From: Deltaproteobacteria bacterium
GTDB taxonomy: Bacteria; Myxococcota_A; UBA796; GCA-2862545
Reading direction: 5' to 3'
Length of the DNA stretch: 44,950 nucleotides
Assembly (NCBI GenBank): GCA_016938035.1
Contig: JAFGVK010000214.1
Coordinates: 1 to 44,950 of the forward strand
Numbering within the stretch: the first letter of the stretch is position 1; each line of letters begins with the position of its first letter. Shown piece by piece: positions 1 through 8,152 of this stretch. Below the pieces are notes generated by a model. It was not told the DNA's origin, made no database searches, and saw nothing but the letters and a program-made list of their open reading frames with translations. Both the position numbers and the translations under genes were made by a program.

Positions 1-741
<741 letters not shown>

Positions 742-745
<4 letters not shown>

Positions 746-1332
746 TCCTGCTGCTGCTCGCCTGCGCCTCTGAGGAGGACACCGCGCGCGTCTCTCCCTG
801 GGACGAGCGCGCCTTCGCGGTGGAGGTGATCGACTACGCGCTGGGGGAGGGGAGCGGCTTCGGCGCCGCGCTGCTCCCCGAGGTGGTCCTCGGCCCGCCG
901 CAGGGGAGGGGCGACGCGGCGGGATCCCTCGACGTGGTCTCGCTCGGGAGGGAGGGGGAGATCACCCTGCGGCTGGGGCAGACGCTGGTGGACGGCGCCG
1001 GCCCCGACCTGCTGGTGTTTGAGAACGCCTTTGTGGGCTGGACCGAGCGAGGAGAGGTCTCGGTGAGCGAGGATGGGGAGCGCTGGCTCACCTGGGCCTG
1101 CGCCCCGGACGGCGCTGGCTGCGCTGGGTTGGAGCCGGTGTACTACGCTGAGGGGAGCGGCCTGTGCCCCACGGACCCCGCCGAGGCGGGAGGAGACGCC
1201 TTTGACCTAGCCGAGCTGGGAATGACCCACGCGAGCTATGTGCGGGTGCGCGACGTTGGCGACAACGACTACGCGGGCATCTCTGGCGGGTTTGACCTGG
1301 ACGCGGTCGCGGCGGTGGGGCGCTGCAAGTAG
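742..1332 (+). CDS. small predicted surface lipoprotein, co-transcribed with upstream gene
   Basis: 196 aa starting at GTG 742, which overlaps the preceding stop (GTGA). This start is chosen because it begins exactly at a hydrophobic stretch followed by a lipobox, L-L-A-C with Cys at residue 8. The signal peptide is unusually short and has no basic n-region, so lipidation is likely but not certain. The mature part looks like an all-beta surface domain. It contains L-L-V-F-E-N-A-F-V-G, V-S-V-S-E-D-G-E-R-W and a C-terminal G-D-A-F-D-L-A-E-L-G followed by Y-V-R-V-R-D, a pattern I associate with bacterial cell-surface proteins carrying a discoidin-like beta-sandwich (from memory). No catalytic residues can be named. 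Confidence 0.8.
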
Positions 1333-1374
1333 CGGCGCGGTCCAGCTCCGCGGTCGCTGCCGCGCGAACGCTGA

Positions 1375-1716
1375 TCAGAACAGCCCCCACATCAGCCGCA
1401 CCTTGCCCACCAGCTGCTCCTCGGCTCGGGAGCGCCGCTCCACCTGCACCAGATCGACGAGCAGGGTGAGGATGAGCCGCCGCGCCTCCGGGCGCTGCAC
1501 CTCGTGGGCGGCGAAGTCCAGGGCGTCCTGCGGGGTGGAGAAGCGCTCGCCCGCCTCTCTCCAGCGCTGGAGGAAGCGGTTGCCCCCCAGCTCGTCCCCT
1601 AGCTCCTGCAGCGCGGCGGTCTCCGCCTCGGTGACCGTGCCGTCCATCGCGGCCAACTGGCGCAGCAGCCCGACGAGCGCGAGGTGCTCTTCCTGGGTCA
1701 GATCCTGGGGGGTCAT
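1375..1716 (-). CDS. TerB-like small acidic helical protein
   Basis: 113 aa, reverse strand, ATG start at 1716. The upstream reverse-strand bases include GGAGGA about 12 nt before the start. The protein is almost all helix, with an A-A-M-D-G-T-V-T-E-A-E-T segment near residues 22-33 that resembles the D-G-x-(5-6)-E metal-binding motif of TerB/DjlA-type tellurite-resistance domains. The second half (F-L-Q-R-W onwards) would be the matching second helical half. Assignment is by motif only. It lies alone between two forward-strand units, so the context says nothing about its job. Alternative: an unrelated helical protein. Confidence 0.7.
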   Translation of the reverse strand: MTPQDLTQEEHLALVGLLRQLAAMDGTVTEAETAALQELGDELGGNRFLQRWREAGERFSTPQDALDFAAHEVQRPEARRLILTLLVDLVQVERRSRAEEQLVGKVRLMWGLF

Positions 1717-1799
1717 CTCGGGTCCTCCTGCTCCCCCCTAGCCTGTCTGGCCACCGGATGGAGGGCTGAAGGTGGCGCCAAAAATTGTGGCGCGGTGCC

Positions 1800-1828
1800 T
1801 TGACGATGCCCCTGTGTCCCCATAAATA
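1800..1828 (+). promoter_or_regulatory. candidate sigma-70 promoter of tRNA-Val
   Basis: TTGACG at 1800-1805 (5/6 to the -35 consensus), a 17-nt spacer and TAAATA at 1823-1828; the overlapping CATAAA at 1821 is an alternative -10. The tRNA begins 13 nt after the -10, an expected leader length. Confidence 0.6.
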
Positions 1829-1840
1829 GGGGGTGTCACT

Positions 1841-1915
1841 GGGCGATTAACTCAGTGGGAGAGTGCTGCCTTCACACGGCAGAAGTCACAAGTTCAAATC
1901 TTGTATCGCCCACCA
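1841..1915 (+). tRNA. tRNA-Val (anticodon CAC)
   Basis: Full cloverleaf by hand folding. The acceptor stem is GGGCGAT (1841-1847) with ATCGCCC (1905-1911), seven perfect pairs. The D arm is ACTC/GAGT (1850-1853/1861-1864). The anticodon stem is CTGCC/GGCAG (1866-1870/1878-1882) with loop TTCACAC, placing CAC at positions 34-36 (reads GTG, Val). The T arm is ACAAG/CTTGT with loop TTCAAAT. The discriminator is A and the CCA (1913-1915) is encoded. Confidence 0.97.
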
Positions 1916-1920
1916 CCTCA

Positions 1921-1952
1921 AGACCCTCTCGGCTGTGCCGGGGGGGTCTTTT
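1921..1952 (+). terminator. intrinsic terminator after tRNA-Val
   Basis: A 13-bp stem: AGACCCTCTCGGC pairs with GCCGGGGGGGTCT through two G-U wobbles, closed by a TGT loop and followed by a run of T. It begins 5 nt after the encoded CCA. Confidence 0.9.
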
Positions 1953-2173
1953 CGTATTGGCCTCCCGTCGGAGGCCGAGGCCCCGTCAGGCCGGTCGGAC
2001 AATTTATTTCCCGGTCGGATGGGTCGCCCTGAGGCGGCGAGCTCCCGCAGGTGCCTCTCCCCGATGCCCGGTGTGTTCGGTCATTTCGGTTCAATACTAT
2101 TGACCGGCCTGAGCCGCCTATCTCGCGCGCGGCGCGAGCAGTTTCTGCGGGTGTCCCGGGGCTATCTCTGCCT

Positions 2174-2202
2174 TTGCAACTGCGAGATGCCGCCAATACT
2201 AT
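2174..2202 (+). promoter_or_regulatory. candidate sigma-70 promoter for the TetR gene
   Basis: TTGCAA at 2174-2179, a 17-nt spacer and TACTAT at 2197-2202. The same arrangement (TTGCGA, 17 nt, TACTAT) sits in front of the lipoprotein gene at 26,629. That recurrence suggests a real promoter type of this organism. Confidence 0.6.
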
Positions 2203-2240
2203 GTGCCCACTCACAAATTGTTCGCAGACGGATCCGTTGG

Positions 2241-2264
2241 TTCGTTATACCCACGTATACTGAA
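2241..2264 (+). promoter_or_regulatory. palindromic operator candidate (TetR autoregulation)
   Basis: 24 bp with the form TTC-NN-TATAC-NNNN-GTATA-NN-GAA; both arm blocks are perfect inverted repeats. It lies 38 bp upstream of the TetR start and downstream of the 2174 promoter, where a bound dimer would block transcription. Autoregulation is inferred from position. Confidence 0.55.
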
Positions 2265-2302
2265 TCGAAACTGATACACTTGTTCATTGGAGCGAGACTA
2301 TC

Positions 2303-2938
2303 ATGGCTCGTCCTGTTGGCCGCACCAACTCCGACTATGAGGAGAAGCGAACAGCGCTTCTCGTGGCGCTGCAGCCGCTGGTGTTTACGGCAAACCCCTC
2401 GCGGCCCAGTCTGCGTGAGCTCGCCAAGGGGGCGGGGGTGCAGCCCAACACCCTGCGCCACTACTTTGGGGATCGCGCCGGGGTGCTGCTGGCCCTGATC
2501 GCCTTTGTGGCTGAAAAAGGTCGTCCCTACCTGGACTGGGTGGGGACCATGGCCTCGCGTCCGCCGGAGGCCGCCATCCCGCAGCTTATGCAGACGATGC
2601 TCGTCGCCTGGAACAGCCACTTCGGAGAGATGCTCGCGGGCGCCCTCGCTGAGGGGATGGGCGAGCCGGCGGTGGGGCCAGCCTACCTGGACGGGGTGCT
2701 GGACCCCACCTTGCGCGCGGTGGAGGCGCTGCTCCAGCGCTATGTAGAGGCGGGGGCGCTGCCCGCGATGGACGTCAGGACCGCGTCCATGTCACTGATC
2801 GCGCCAGTCTATTTCGCCCTGATGCACCAGGGGCCGCTCGGTGGGTCCGAGACCAGGCCGATGGAGCTGGAGGCGATGGTGGAGGCCCACGTCGCTGCCT
2901 GGCTGCGGGGGTGGGGGCAGGGAGCGACCGGGGCGTGA
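2303..2938 (+). CDS. TetR/AcrR-family transcriptional regulator
   Basis: 211 aa, ATG start preceded by GGAGCGAG at a normal distance. Residues about 12-60 are the DNA-binding domain: the helix-turn-helix is S-L-R-E-L-A-K-G-A-G-V-Q-P-N-T-L-R-H-Y-F-G-D-R, matching the TetR pattern (V-x-P-x-x-L-x-x-Y-F). The remaining ~150 residues form the helical ligand-binding and dimerisation domain, with a typical C-terminal tetracyclin-repressor-like layout; the ligand cannot be told. The next gene (thioredoxin fold) is 31 nt downstream on the same strand, so both may be one transcript. The palindrome at 2241 is a likely autoregulatory site. Confidence 0.93.
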   Translation: MARPVGRTNSDYEEKRTALLVALQPLVFTANPSRPSLRELAKGAGVQPNTLRHYFGDRAGVLLALIAFVAEKGRPYLDWVGTMASRPPEAAIPQLMQTMLVAWNSHFGEMLAGALAEGMGEPAVGPAYLDGVLDPTLRAVEALLQRYVEAGALPAMDVRTASMSLIAPVYFALMHQGPLGGSETRPMELEAMVEAHVAAWLRGWGQGATGA

Positions 2939-2969
2939 GCCCGGGATAGGTGTCCCCTGGGAGGTGCCT

Positions 2970-3344
2970 ATGGGCCTGTTCGGAGCGATCTTTGGGGGAG
3001 GGACCAAGCTGCAACCCACCTCGGTGCGCACGGTAGAACAATTCCGCGCCGAGGTGCTAGGGAGCGAGCTGCCGGTCATCGTGGACGTGTGGAGTGACAC
3101 CTGCCCTCCGTGCCGGAAGCTGTGGCCGGTGATGGTCCAGATCGCCACCAAGTATCAGGGCAGGGTGAAGGTGGCGGAGATCAACACCTACGCTGAGCCG
3201 GCGTTGCTGGCTAGTCTTGGTGTGATGGCTACTCCGACCGTTATTATCTTTGACCAGGGTGAGGAGTACGGGCGCACTACGGGGTTTCGTCCTCCTAGCT
3301 GGTTTGAGGAGATGATTGAGGCGGAGTTCCCCGAGGAGGGCTAG
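2970..3344 (+). CDS. thioredoxin-fold protein with CPPC active site
   Basis: 124 aa from ATG 2970, with GGGAGG just upstream. The reading frame is open further upstream but that part overlaps the TetR gene. The thioredoxin fold is clear: V-I-V-D-V-W-S-D-T-C-P-P-C-R-K-L with redox Cys at 45 and 48, and the cis-proline motif A-T-P-T at 87-90. The usual W-C-G-P-C is replaced by T-C-P-P-C, which should shift the redox potential. There is no signal peptide (M-G-L-F-G-A-I-F-G-G is Gly-rich but uncharged), so a cytoplasmic thiol-disulfide role is likely. Codon use becomes less GC-biased towards the 3' end (TTT, ATT, CCT), unlike its neighbours. Confidence 0.9.
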   Translation: MGLFGAIFGGGTKLQPTSVRTVEQFRAEVLGSELPVIVDVWSDTCPPCRKLWPVMVQIATKYQGRVKVAEINTYAEPALLASLGVMATPTVIIFDQGEEYGRTTGFRPPSWFEEMIEAEFPEEG

Positions 3345-3347
3345 CGC

Positions 3348-3710
3348 CTAGCCCTGCGGACTGTCGGCTGCCGCAGGCGCTAGCTGCTGCTGCACCTCGC
3401 TGAGCAGCGGCTCGATCCAGGTGTCTGGCGCTCCCTTCTGTCGGTCGAGCTCGTGGCGGACGTGGCCCATGAGCACCTCGACCTCCAGCGCCTCCCTGCT
3501 CCCCGCTCTCGCGCGGATGTGTGGGAGCACCTGCTCCTCCAGGGTGCGGTTCGCGTGGGACCAGGCCACCAGCGCGTCCTCCAGGTGACCGTTGCCGTGG
3601 TGATACGCGGCCTCCTCGAGCTGACTCACAAGCTCGGAGACCGAGCGCTCTACGGGCACGGGGGGCGGCGGCTGGGCGCAGGCGAGCAGCAGCGAGAGGA
3701 CGACCAGCAT
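3348..3710 (-). CDS. small predicted lipoprotein, helical
   Basis: 120 aa, reverse strand. The ATG at 3710 has GGAG seven nt upstream. The N-terminus M-L-V-V-L-S-L-L-L-A-C is a short lipoprotein signal with Cys 11 as the lipidation site, followed by a Pro-rich spacer. The rest is helical and charged, with pairs of His/Glu/Asp (A-Y-H-H-G-N-G-H-L-E-D-A-L-V-A-W), perhaps a TPR-like or four-helix bundle. It is transcribed divergently from the phosphoesterase gene at 3768, and a perfect TATAAT on the reverse strand (3742 to 3737) lies 27 nt before its start. No family recognised. Confidence 0.8.
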   Translation of the reverse strand: MLVVLSLLLACAQPPPPVPVERSVSELVSQLEEAAYHHGNGHLEDALVAWSHANRTLEEQVLPHIRARAGSREALEVEVLMGHVRHELDRQKGAPDTWIEPLLSEVQQQLAPAAADSPQG

Positions 3711-3736
3711 CGGGGCTCCAGTGGGGGGGCAGACGA

Positions 3737-3742
3737 ATTATA
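3737..3742 (-). promoter_or_regulatory. -10 box TATAAT for the reverse-strand lipoprotein gene
   Basis: A perfect TATAAT on the reverse strand in a very GC-rich intergenic gap, 27 nt before the ATG at 3710. No convincing -35 box is found at 16-18 nt. Confidence 0.45.
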
Positions 3743-3767
3743 GCGACCTTCTTCCCCGGAGGCTCCC

Positions 3768-5744
3768 GTGTTCTATCCCCTGCTCGTCCTCTCTCTCGTC
3801 GGAGGCTGTGTCTCTCCGATTCTGCTCGATGACGCGCTGCTCGAGGGCTCGGCGGTGGTGTCGCCGGGGAGCCTCCCCGCCCCACAGCCGGTGCTCCCCG
3901 TCCCACAGGATCTGGCCCAGGCGGCGCGCGCCGCGGCCGAGGGCAGCAACCTGGCCCCTGCTCCCTGGGGACCGGGGCCGGTGTTGGGGGTGGTCCCGGT
4001 GGGGCAGGCTTGGTACCCCAACCGGCACGCGCTGCGCTGGGAGGAGGAGGCGCCCGCCCCGGTCTCGATCTTCGGGCTCCCGTTCGTCCGCGCGCCGTGG
4101 GCCGCGCTGGAGGGTGGCGAGCTGGTGGTGCGGTGGGAGACCAGGGAGCCCAGCGGCCCGGGGGCGCTGTACGCGGGCATCCCCCCCGAGTCGGACCCCC
4201 TCGCGCCCCCCAGGTTCACCGCACGCGCCGCGGAGCCCCCTGGCGAGCCCCGTACCGCACATGAGGTGCGGCTGCCTCTCGACAAGCGCGTCCTCGACCC
4301 AGTGATCGACGCAGACCAGGTGCTGGAGCGCAGCTGGGGCACGCTGGTGTGGCGGCTGATCTATCCCTGGCAGGGCCACTTTCCCTACGCAGACGGGCGC
4401 ACCTCCTTCCACTTGGAGGACGGGGCGTTCGCGCAGGCCCCCACCATCACCCTCGGGCCCATGATCTCGCGCCTGGCGAAGGGGGAGCGGACGGTCTGGT
4501 TCGAGACCGACGTGCCCACCACCGCCGCGCTGGGGGTCGGAGGCCGCGCCCCGCTGGTGTCCTCCACGCCCTCCACCCGGCACGAGATCCGGGTGGGCGA
4601 CCTGCCCCCCGACGCGCTGCTCGCCTACCAGATCGCCGTCTCGGACGGGATCCGCACCACCCTCAGCCCCTACAACACCTTCCGCACCAGGGATCCAGCG
4701 GCTCCGGTGCGCGTCGCGATCCTCTCTGACTCCCGGGGCGGCGAGGGCCCCGGCCTCGACGCGATGGACGGGGTGGCCTTCGGGCCGGTGCAGACCCTGC
4801 TCCAGGCCGCAGCGCGGGACAACGCGCAGGCGATCGTGTTCCCCGGCGATCTGATCGACGGGTACTCCACCGACCCCGACGACTACGAGCGGCAGCTCCG
4901 CACCTGGCTCCACGCCGCGGAGGGGGTGCAGGCCTCTGTGCCGATCTTCACCGGGATGGGCAACCACGAGGCGCTGCTCCAGGCGTGGACCGACGGGGCC
5001 ACCCTCGACCGGGAGGGCGACCTGTCGGGCGAGGCCTCCTTCGCCAGGCTGATGGTCAACCCCAGCAATGGCCCCCTCCCGGTGGGTGAGGGGGCCCCCC
5101 CTTACCTGGAGACCGTCTACAGCTTCGACCTGGGGCAGGTGCACGTCGCGATGCTGAACACCAATTACTGGCGCGCGTCGCGCTTCAAGGACCCCGAGGA
5201 CCCCCGCCGGGGGGGGAGGGGCAACCGCGAGGGGCTCGTGCGGCAGGAGCAGATGGACTGGCTGGAGGCCGATCTCAGCGCCGCGAGCGCTGCGGGGGCG
5301 GTCCACCTGATCGTCACCGGGCACGAGGGCGCCTTCCCCACCGGCCCCCACGCCAGGGACGGGATGTGGTGGGGCGGCGAGGTGCCCGAGATCAACGCCG
5401 CGCGGGAGCGCCTGTGGCGGATCCTCGCCGACGCGCAGGCGGTGGCCTATGTGGCGGGCGACGATCACCACTACTCGCGCTCGCTGATCGGTGCGGAGAC
5501 GGTGGCGGGCCTGTCCCGACCGGTGTGGTCGGTGATCACCGGGGGCGCGGGGGCTCCCTGGTACGCCGTGGCGCCGCCAGAGGCCTACGCCGCGCGGCTG
5601 GTCGCTGGCTCACCGCAGCTCCACTACACCCTGTGGTCCTTCGATGGGCCAGAGGTCCAAATGCAGGCGATCAGCATCACCGGCGAGGTGCTGGACTCCC
5701 TCCGCCTCTGGAAGGGCGAGGAGGGCTACCAGCCGCTGGACTGA
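3768..5744 (+). CDS. metallophosphoesterase (purple-acid-phosphatase-like) lipoprotein
   Basis: 658 aa from GTG 3768, with GGAGG 5 nt upstream. The N-terminus F-Y-P-L-L-V-L-S-L-V-G-G-C is a lipoprotein signal. Residues about 230-310 look like a fibronectin-III/PAP N-terminal beta domain. The calcineurin-like phosphoesterase core follows: S-D-S-R near 321, P-G-D-L-I-D-G with D361, G-N-H-E at 398-401, G-H-E with H519, and G-D-D-H-H at 564-568. These supply the usual dinuclear-metal ligands, except that the first motif is D-x-R rather than D-x-H, a variant known in some family members. It is expected to hydrolyse phosphomonoesters or diesters at the cell surface; the substrate is unknown. Confidence 0.9.
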   Translation: MFYPLLVLSLVGGCVSPILLDDALLEGSAVVSPGSLPAPQPVLPVPQDLAQAARAAAEGSNLAPAPWGPGPVLGVVPVGQAWYPNRHALRWEEEAPAPVSIFGLPFVRAPWAALEGGELVVRWETREPSGPGALYAGIPPESDPLAPPRFTARAAEPPGEPRTAHEVRLPLDKRVLDPVIDADQVLERSWGTLVWRLIYPWQGHFPYADGRTSFHLEDGAFAQAPTITLGPMISRLAKGERTVWFETDVPTTAALGVGGRAPLVSSTPSTRHEIRVGDLPPDALLAYQIAVSDGIRTTLSPYNTFRTRDPAAPVRVAILSDSRGGEGPGLDAMDGVAFGPVQTLLQAAARDNAQAIVFPGDLIDGYSTDPDDYERQLRTWLHAAEGVQASVPIFTGMGNHEALLQAWTDGATLDREGDLSGEASFARLMVNPSNGPLPVGEGAPPYLETVYSFDLGQVHVAMLNTNYWRASRFKDPEDPRRGGRGNREGLVRQEQMDWLEADLSAASAAGAVHLIVTGHEGAFPTGPHARDGMWWGGEVPEINAARERLWRILADAQAVAYVAGDDHHYSRSLIGAETVAGLSRPVWSVITGGAGAPWYAVAPPEAYAARLVAGSPQLHYTLWSFDGPEVQMQAISITGEVLDSLRLWKGEEGYQPLD

Positions 5745-5749
5745 GCGCG

Positions 5750-6412
5750 CTACTCGGCGCAGGCGGAATTCTCCGCGCCCGGCGTTCCCAGGTCTCCGTC
5801 CCCGTAGATCGCGGTGGCTAGGCACCACGCCTCGGCGAGGTCGTTCGCGGCCGCGCTCTGGTGCTCGGGGGACAGGGCGGTGGCGACGCCCTGCCGGGGG
5901 CTGAGGGCGCTCAGGTCCACCGCGTCGAGCACGACGGCCCCCACCCCGATCGACACCGCCGACAGCTCCCCGGTGATGTCCAGCTCCGGGAGCTCTACGT
6001 CCACGCTGACGCCGCCGTTGTCGAAGGTGGTCGCCTCGGCGGCGATCACCGCGTAGCCCCCCGCGTCGATCACGCGGGTCGCGCTCACGGTGAGGGGGTC
6101 GCCGCTGGTGAGCAGGGTGAGACCGTGCAGATCCACCGGCTCGGCGCCGGGGTTGTAGAGCTCTAGCCACTGTCCCACCGCCCGGTCTACCGCGGTGGAG
6201 GATCGCATCAGCTCGGTGATCACCAGGCCGCCCTCCTCCAGCGAGGACACCGGCACCGCGTCTGTGTCTGTGTCTGTGTCTGTGTCTGTGTCTGTGTCTG
6301 TGTCTGTGTCTGTGTCTGTGTCTGTGTCTGTGTCGCTCAGGCCGGTCTCGTCGGTCTTCTCGCCGCAGGCGACGAGGGCGAGCAGGGTGAGGGGCAGCAG
6401 GGCGCGGGACAT
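5750..6412 (-). CDS. lamin-tail-domain lipoprotein with Asp-Thr linker
   Basis: 220 aa. The start is ATG 6412, preceded on the reverse strand by a perfect AAGGAGGTG; an upstream in-frame ATG lacks this. The signal peptide R-A-L-L-P-L-T-L-L-A-L-V-A-C puts lipid on Cys 15. A (Asp-Thr) linker of 25 residues follows, then a beta-sandwich. G-G-L-V-I-T-E-L-M, Q-W-L-E-L-Y-N-P-G-A-E-P-V-D-L-H-G and the closing L-G-T-P-G-A-E-N-S are typical of bacterial lamin-tail (LTD) domains. Such domains occur in secreted proteins and are thought to mediate binding. The stop is 5 nt from the convergent phosphoesterase stop. It has its own promoter at 6437-6465. Confidence 0.88.
   Translation of the reverse strand: MSRALLPLTLLALVACGEKTDETGLSDTDTDTDTDTDTDTDTDTDTDTDTDAVPVSSLEEGGLVITELMRSSTAVDRAVGQWLELYNPGAEPVDLHGLTLLTSGDPLTVSATRVIDAGGYAVIAAEATTFDNGGVSVDVELPELDITGELSAVSIGVGAVVLDAVDLSALSPRQGVATALSPEHQSAAANDLAEAWCLATAIYGDGDLGTPGAENSACAE
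6260..6334 (-). repeat. hexanucleotide array GACACA (12.5 copies)
   Basis: Perfect 6-nt tandem array inside the LTD lipoprotein gene, coding Asp-Thr. Here Thr is always ACA, a codon that is scarce elsewhere in this window, whereas the other two arrays use ACC. Confidence 0.97.
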
Positions 6413-6436
6413 GGACACCTCCTTGGGGGTCCAGCC

Positions 6437-6465
6437 AGTGTAGCAGGTGGGGGCGCCCCTGTCGG
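6437..6465 (-). promoter_or_regulatory. candidate promoter for the LTD lipoprotein gene
   Basis: On the reverse strand, CCGACA (6465-6460) is followed after 17 nt by TACACT (6442-6437). This lies 24 nt before the start codon, inside the 67-nt gap behind the preceding reverse-strand gene. Confidence 0.5.
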
Positions 6466-6479
6466 TCCGTTGCCGCCGA

Positions 6480-8075
6480 CTACCTGGCGATGTTCTCGGG
6501 CAGGATCCGTGCACCCTCGGCCCGCTCGTCCATCACCCAGGTGTTGAGCCGGAGCACCGGATCTGCGGTGTGGAAGCCGGCCACGTTCTGGAAGATGTAG
6601 TACTCGCCCTCGCCCGTCTTCTCGGCGGTCTGGAACACGAAGGTGTCCCAGTCGTAGGTGTTGGTCACCGGCTCGTTGTAGCTGTTGAGCTCGAGCTTCA
6701 CCTCGTGGTGGTGCGCCTTCTGGGTCACGACCACCACCCGCTCAACCTGCTTGGTGTCCCAGTCCCGCGCCATCAGGGCCTTGGCCGCTGCGAGCTGCTC
6801 CGGGGCGCTCAGGGCGGGAGACAGGGTCTGCAGGCTCAGGCCCTGCTGGTACTTCTGCTTCAGCATCGGCACCGCCGCCTTCATCCGCGCCGCGGTGGCC
6901 GCCCGGTCCGGGGCCCCCTCGCGCCCCAGCGCCGCGTCATAGGCCGCGACCACCTCCACCGCCTCGAGCCCCTCCTCGACCGAGGCGAGGTGGGCATCCA
7001 GCGCGCCGCGCTGCAGCAGGCCCCAGCGCTGGTCCGCGTCGGTAGGGTCTAGCGCCTCCAGGCGCTCCACGTCTCCGGTGTACCGCTCGACCCAGCGGTC
7101 CAGGTTCTCGGTGGTCTGCGCGATGGCCTCATCGAGGCGCTTCATCCGCGTGAAGGTGATGGCGCTCTGCAGGCGGTCGATCTCCTGTGGGGGGATGACG
7201 TAGGAATTGCCCTCCAGGGAGCTCAGCCACGCCAGGTCCTCCGTCGCGCGCCGGCGCACCTCCGGGGCCCGCTCGGTGAAGCCCCGCACGCTCGAGGGGT
7301 CGAAGGGGGGCTGCGGTGCGGCGGGGGCGGGGTTGGCCTGCATCCACTGGTCGATCTCGTCGAAGTGGCCCCTGACGTCTCCCAGCTCGGCGGCGCCCTC
7401 GTCGGAGGCCCCCTGGTGCGTCTTGAGCAGCGCCTCCGAGTCCGAGACCGTCTGGGCGAGGGCCACCACCTTGGGGTGGTTGGGGTGCTGGAAGGTGCCC
7501 ATGTTCTGCTTCAGCGTGGCGATCTTGCCCTCCCAGAAGGCCCGGGTCTCGGGGACCTGGAGCACGGCAGGGTCGAGCCCCTGGAGCGAGACCAGGATGG
7601 AGCGGGCCTGCTGGTCGAGGCGCCGCCACTTCGCCTCCTCGGAGGAGGGCAGGGGGCCCGCGTCCGCCGCCGGAGCCCTGGCCTGCTGGGTCGCGGGGGC
7701 GGGGGCGCGCTCCGCGGCGTCCGCCGCCGGGGCCTGGGGGAGCTCGGGCGGGGGCGCGCCGTTGGCCTTGGCGACGATGGCCGCGTTGAGGGCGTTGTAC
7801 TGCGCGACCGCGGCGCCCCAGGCGGGGTCGTGCTTGTTCTGGGCGTGGCTCAGCTTGATGCTCAGGGGCTTCAGGATCCGCAGCAGATCGTTGCCGGTGC
7901 GCACGTCCCCCGCCTGCATGGCGTCGTACCTGCCCTGCACGTCGGCGAGCACCCCCAGCACCTCGGCGACCACCGGCTCGACCTCCGCGGCCTGGGCTGC
8001 CTGGTGGACCGGCCACAGGGGCGCGGTCAGGCTCAAGGACAGGGCGAGGAACAGCGAACGACTCCAGAGACGCAT
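6480..8075 (-). CDS. large secreted helical protein of unknown function
   Basis: 531 aa, start ATG 8075 with GGAGGGAG upstream on the reverse strand. The N-terminus (basic residues, S-L-F-L-A-L-S-L-S-L-T-A-P-L-W-P, then A-Q-A-A-E) is a Sec signal peptide with cleavage near residue 30 and no lipobox. Residues 35-110 and about 180-420 are rich in Leu/Ala/Glu and predicted helical, possibly TPR-like or coiled. A Pro/Ala-rich linker lies around 115-150. The last ~110 residues look beta-rich (V-V-V-V-T-Q-K-A-H-H-H-E-V-K-L, Y-D-W-D-T-F-V-F, Y-Y-I-F-Q-N-V-A-G). No family recognised. Codon use is ordinary for the window. Confidence 0.85.
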   Translation of the reverse strand: MRLWSRSLFLALSLSLTAPLWPVHQAAQAAEVEPVVAEVLGVLADVQGRYDAMQAGDVRTGNDLLRILKPLSIKLSHAQNKHDPAWGAAVAQYNALNAAIVAKANGAPPPELPQAPAADAAERAPAPATQQARAPAADAGPLPSSEEAKWRRLDQQARSILVSLQGLDPAVLQVPETRAFWEGKIATLKQNMGTFQHPNHPKVVALAQTVSDSEALLKTHQGASDEGAAELGDVRGHFDEIDQWMQANPAPAAPQPPFDPSSVRGFTERAPEVRRRATEDLAWLSSLEGNSYVIPPQEIDRLQSAITFTRMKRLDEAIAQTTENLDRWVERYTGDVERLEALDPTDADQRWGLLQRGALDAHLASVEEGLEAVEVVAAYDAALGREGAPDRAATAARMKAAVPMLKQKYQQGLSLQTLSPALSAPEQLAAAKALMARDWDTKQVERVVVVTQKAHHHEVKLELNSYNEPVTNTYDWDTFVFQTAEKTGEGEYYIFQNVAGFHTADPVLRLNTWVMDERAEGARILPENIAR

Positions 8076-8152
8076 TTCTCCCTCCAATCGGGTGTGCGAT
8101 GTTCCCCGCAAATAGCACGCCGGGCGGAGGGGGCCCAGTGGCGGCCTGGGGA

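Larger units (their letters stand above)
1953..2302. other. 350-nt gene-free region upstream of the TetR gene, lower GC than surroundings
   Basis: No plausible coding frame. It holds a near-palindrome at 2088-2106 (core TCAATACTATTGA, a perfect 13-mer at 2091-2103), a repeat of CAATACTAT (2092 and 2194), a good promoter at 2174-2202 and an operator-like palindrome at 2241-2264. The drop in GC relative to the neighbouring genes is visible by eye. Confidence 0.7.

Noticed and set aside
3738-5471. 577-codon reverse ORF opposite the phosphoesterase gene
   Set aside because: Shadow frame; the forward frame has signal peptide and all catalytic motifs, while the reverse one is His/Arg/Gly-rich with no domain.
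6260-6334. Phase-variable on/off switch by the Asp-Thr array
   Set aside because: The unit is 6 nt, so slippage cannot change the frame.
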